Assembly (NCBI RefSeq): GCF_018336155.1
Contig: NZ_JAGYHF010000008.1
Span: forward strand, 248,001-312,000
Reading direction: 5' to 3'
Source of the DNA: Pseudomonas rustica
GTDB lineage: Bacteria; Pseudomonadota; Gammaproteobacteria; Pseudomonadales; Pseudomonadaceae
Length of the DNA: 64,000 bases
Below, piece by piece: positions 62,517 to 64,000 of the stretch (position 1 is its first letter; every line of letters starts with the position of its first letter). The notes beneath the pieces were generated by a model that was not told the origin of the DNA, did not search any database, and saw only the letters and a list, made by a program, of their open reading frames with translations. A program made the position numbers and the translations under genes.

Positions 62517-63524
62517 GTGATCGAGTTTCAAAACGTCCACAAGACTTACCGCGTCGCCGGTAAGGACATTCCCGCGCTGCACCCGACCAGTCTCTCGATT
62601 GAGAACGGTCAGGTCTACGGCCTGATCGGCCATTCCGGTGCGGGAAAAAGTACCCTGCTGCGTCTGATCAATCGCCTGGAAGATTCCAGCGGCGGCAAGA
62701 TCTTCGTCGACGGTGAAGAAGTCACCGCGCTCGACGCCAAAGGCCTGCGCCGTTTCCGTCAGCAAGTCGGGATGATCTTCCAGCACTTCAACCTGTTGGC
62801 CTCGAAGACCGTCGCCGACAACGTTGCGTTGCCGCTGACCCTGGCCGGTGAATTATCGACCAGCGAGATCAATCAGCGTGTAGCTGAACTGCTGGCGCGC
62901 GTCGGTTTGTCCGACCACGCCAAAAAATACCCGGCGCAATTGTCCGGCGGCCAGAAGCAGCGCGTCGGCATCGCCCGCGCTCTGGCGACCAAGCCGAAGA
63001 TTCTGCTGTGCGACGAGGCCACCAGTGCCCTCGACCCGCAGACGACCGCCTCGGTGCTGCAACTGCTGGCCGAGATCAACCGCGAGCTGAAACTGACCAT
63101 CGTCCTGATTACCCACGAGATGGACGTGATCCGTCGCGTCTGCGATCAAGTGGCGGTGATGGACGCTGGCGTGATCGTCGAGCAAGGTTCGGTGGCCGAT
63201 GTGTTCCTGCATCCGCAGCACCCGACCACCAAGCGTTTTGTCCAGGAAGACGAGCAGGTCGATGAAGGCGAGCAGCGTGATGATTTCGCGCACGTGCCGG
63301 GCCGTATCGTCCGTCTGACGTTCCAGGGCGAAGCGACCTACGCACCGTTGCTTGGTACCGTCGCCCGGGAAACCGGGGTCGACTACAGCATCCTCGCCGG
63401 TCGCATCGACCGCATCAAAGACATCCCCTACGGGCAATTGACCCTGGCCGTCACCGGTGGCGACATGGAAGCGGCCTTCGCCCGCTTCACCGCCGCTGAT
63501 GTCCACATGGAGGTGCTGCGTTAA
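62517..63524 (+). CDS. metN: Methionine ABC transporter, ATP-binding protein
   Basis: This 335-residue ATPase powers uptake of D- and L-methionine. Walker A is GHSGAGKST, signature LSGGQKQRVGIARAL, Walker B LLCDEATSALDP. The C-terminal NIL domain (about 265-335) binds methionine and inhibits transport. The start is GTG at 62517 with AAGG upstream. It overlaps metI by one base. Confidence 0.95.
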   Translation: MIEFQNVHKTYRVAGKDIPALHPTSLSIENGQVYGLIGHSGAGKSTLLRLINRLEDSSGGKIFVDGEEVTALDAKGLRRFRQQVGMIFQHFNLLASKTVADNVALPLTLAGELSTSEINQRVAELLARVGLSDHAKKYPAQLSGGQKQRVGIARALATKPKILLCDEATSALDPQTTASVLQLLAEINRELKLTIVLITHEMDVIRRVCDQVAVMDAGVIVEQGSVADVFLHPQHPTTKRFVQEDEQVDEGEQRDDFAHVPGRIVRLTFQGEATYAPLLGTVARETGVDYSILAGRIDRIKDIPYGQLTLAVTGGDMEAAFARFTAADVHMEVLR

Positions 63525-64000
63525 TGGAAATGTTCGACGCTGCAATCAAGAATTACGACGCCGCGATAGAAGCCATCAAGCTGTTCTTCCAGAACATCGA
63601 CTGGCTGGAAATCGGCCTGGCGACCAACGACACCATGATGATGCTCGGCGGCTCGCTGCTGTTCACCGTGTTGCTCGGCCTGCCGCTGGGCGTGTTGCTG
63701 TTTCTCTGCAGCCCGCGCCAGTTGCTGGAAAACCGCGTTCTCTACGCGATCATGTCGTTGGCGGTGAACATCCTGCGTTCGCTGCCGTTCATTATTCTGT
63801 TGATCGTGATGATCCCGCTCACCGTGCTGATCACTGGCACGTCGCTGGGCGTGGCCGGTGCGATTCCGCCGCTGGTGGTGGGTGCCACGCCGTTCTTCGC
63901 GCGTCTGGTGGAAACCGCGCTGCGTGAAGTCGATCGCGGCATCATCGAAGCGACCCAGGCCATGGGCGCGACCACGCGGCAGATCATTCTCAACGCATTG
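63524..64000 (+). CDS. metI: Methionine ABC transporter, permease (partial)
   Basis: The reading frame starts at ATG 63524 (ATG overlapping the metN TAA) and runs past the window end; 159 codons are visible. It shows the MetI permease core (ILRSLPFIILLIVMIPLT, then GATPFFARLVETALREVDRG and the EAA-loop region EATQAMGATTRQII). metQ probably follows outside the window. Confidence 0.95.
   Translation, partial: MEMFDAAIKNYDAAIEAIKLFFQNIDWLEIGLATNDTMMMLGGSLLFTVLLGLPLGVLLFLCSPRQLLENRVLYAIMSLAVNILRSLPFIILLIVMIPLTVLITGTSLGVAGAIPPLVVGATPFFARLVETALREVDRGIIEATQAMGATTRQIILNAL

Overview
The window is high-GC chromosomal DNA from a Pseudomonas, most likely the P. fluorescens group. This rests on protein recognition (AlgB/KinB, AmpDh2-like amidase, cytochrome c4/c5 pair, BetC/ChoX, KatE, ZnuABC-Zur, MetNI), on gene order remembered from other pseudomonads, and on many Pseudomonas-type REP palindromes (GTGGGAGC / GGCTTGC / TCGCGA and related forms) between genes. 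No search could be run, so species is not assigned. Almost all of it is core genome. I see no phage, transposase, CRISPR array, tRNA or rRNA gene.

Layout. (1) 1-23 kb, an origin-proximal core block: tail of a histidine kinase, plsC-type acyltransferase, gmhB-glyS-glyQ, tag, lpxL, a PilZ protein, a TPR protein, trkA-rsmB-fmt-def, a LysM protein, dprA, tsaC, qor, hemF-aroE, a SulP transporter, and the choline-sulfate genes betC-choX with a divergent LysR regulator. It carries 13 exact TTATCCACA DnaA boxes; I found none in the other 41 kb. (2) 22.8-36.6 kb, a more variable block: NAD(P)-binding protein, DOPA-dioxygenase-like protein, GFA protein, CitMHS citrate transporter behind a probable Crc/Hfq-controlled leader, TerC, Na/Pi symporter, M16 peptidase, DUF5924 protein, a four-gene MCE/Mla-like lipid transport operon, and a SpmA-SpmB-like membrane protein. 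(3) 36.7-64 kb: gltP, Ivy-type lysozyme inhibitor, small membrane proteins, algB-kinB, an EAL phosphodiesterase, AmpDh2-like amidase, a GGDEF cyclase, an EEP-family hydrolase, dsbA, cytochromes c4 and c5, engB, the sRNA ErsA, polA, a DUF2782 protein, thrB, znuA / zur-znuC-znuB, a lipoprotein, katE, metN and the start of metI.

How genes work together. Protein start and maturation (fmt, def), tRNA charging and modification (glyQS, tsaC) and rRNA methylation (rsmB) cluster near the start. Envelope functions recur: lipid A acylation, heptose synthesis, phospholipid acylation, MCE lipid transport, peptidoglycan recycling or hydrolysis, lysozyme inhibition, DsbA. Signalling is c-di-GMP centred (PilZ, EAL, GGDEF) around algB-kinB. 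Zinc uptake and its repressor form a divergent regulon.

The most valuable non-coding calls are: ErsA between engB and polA, with a sigma-22 (AlgU)-like promoter whose predicted start gives an RNA of about 130 nt; the Crc/Hfq motif and leader ORF before the citrate transporter; the DnaA-box-rich first third; and a 22-bp hairpin with three G-U pairs after engB. I did not find a clearly new multi-gene system.
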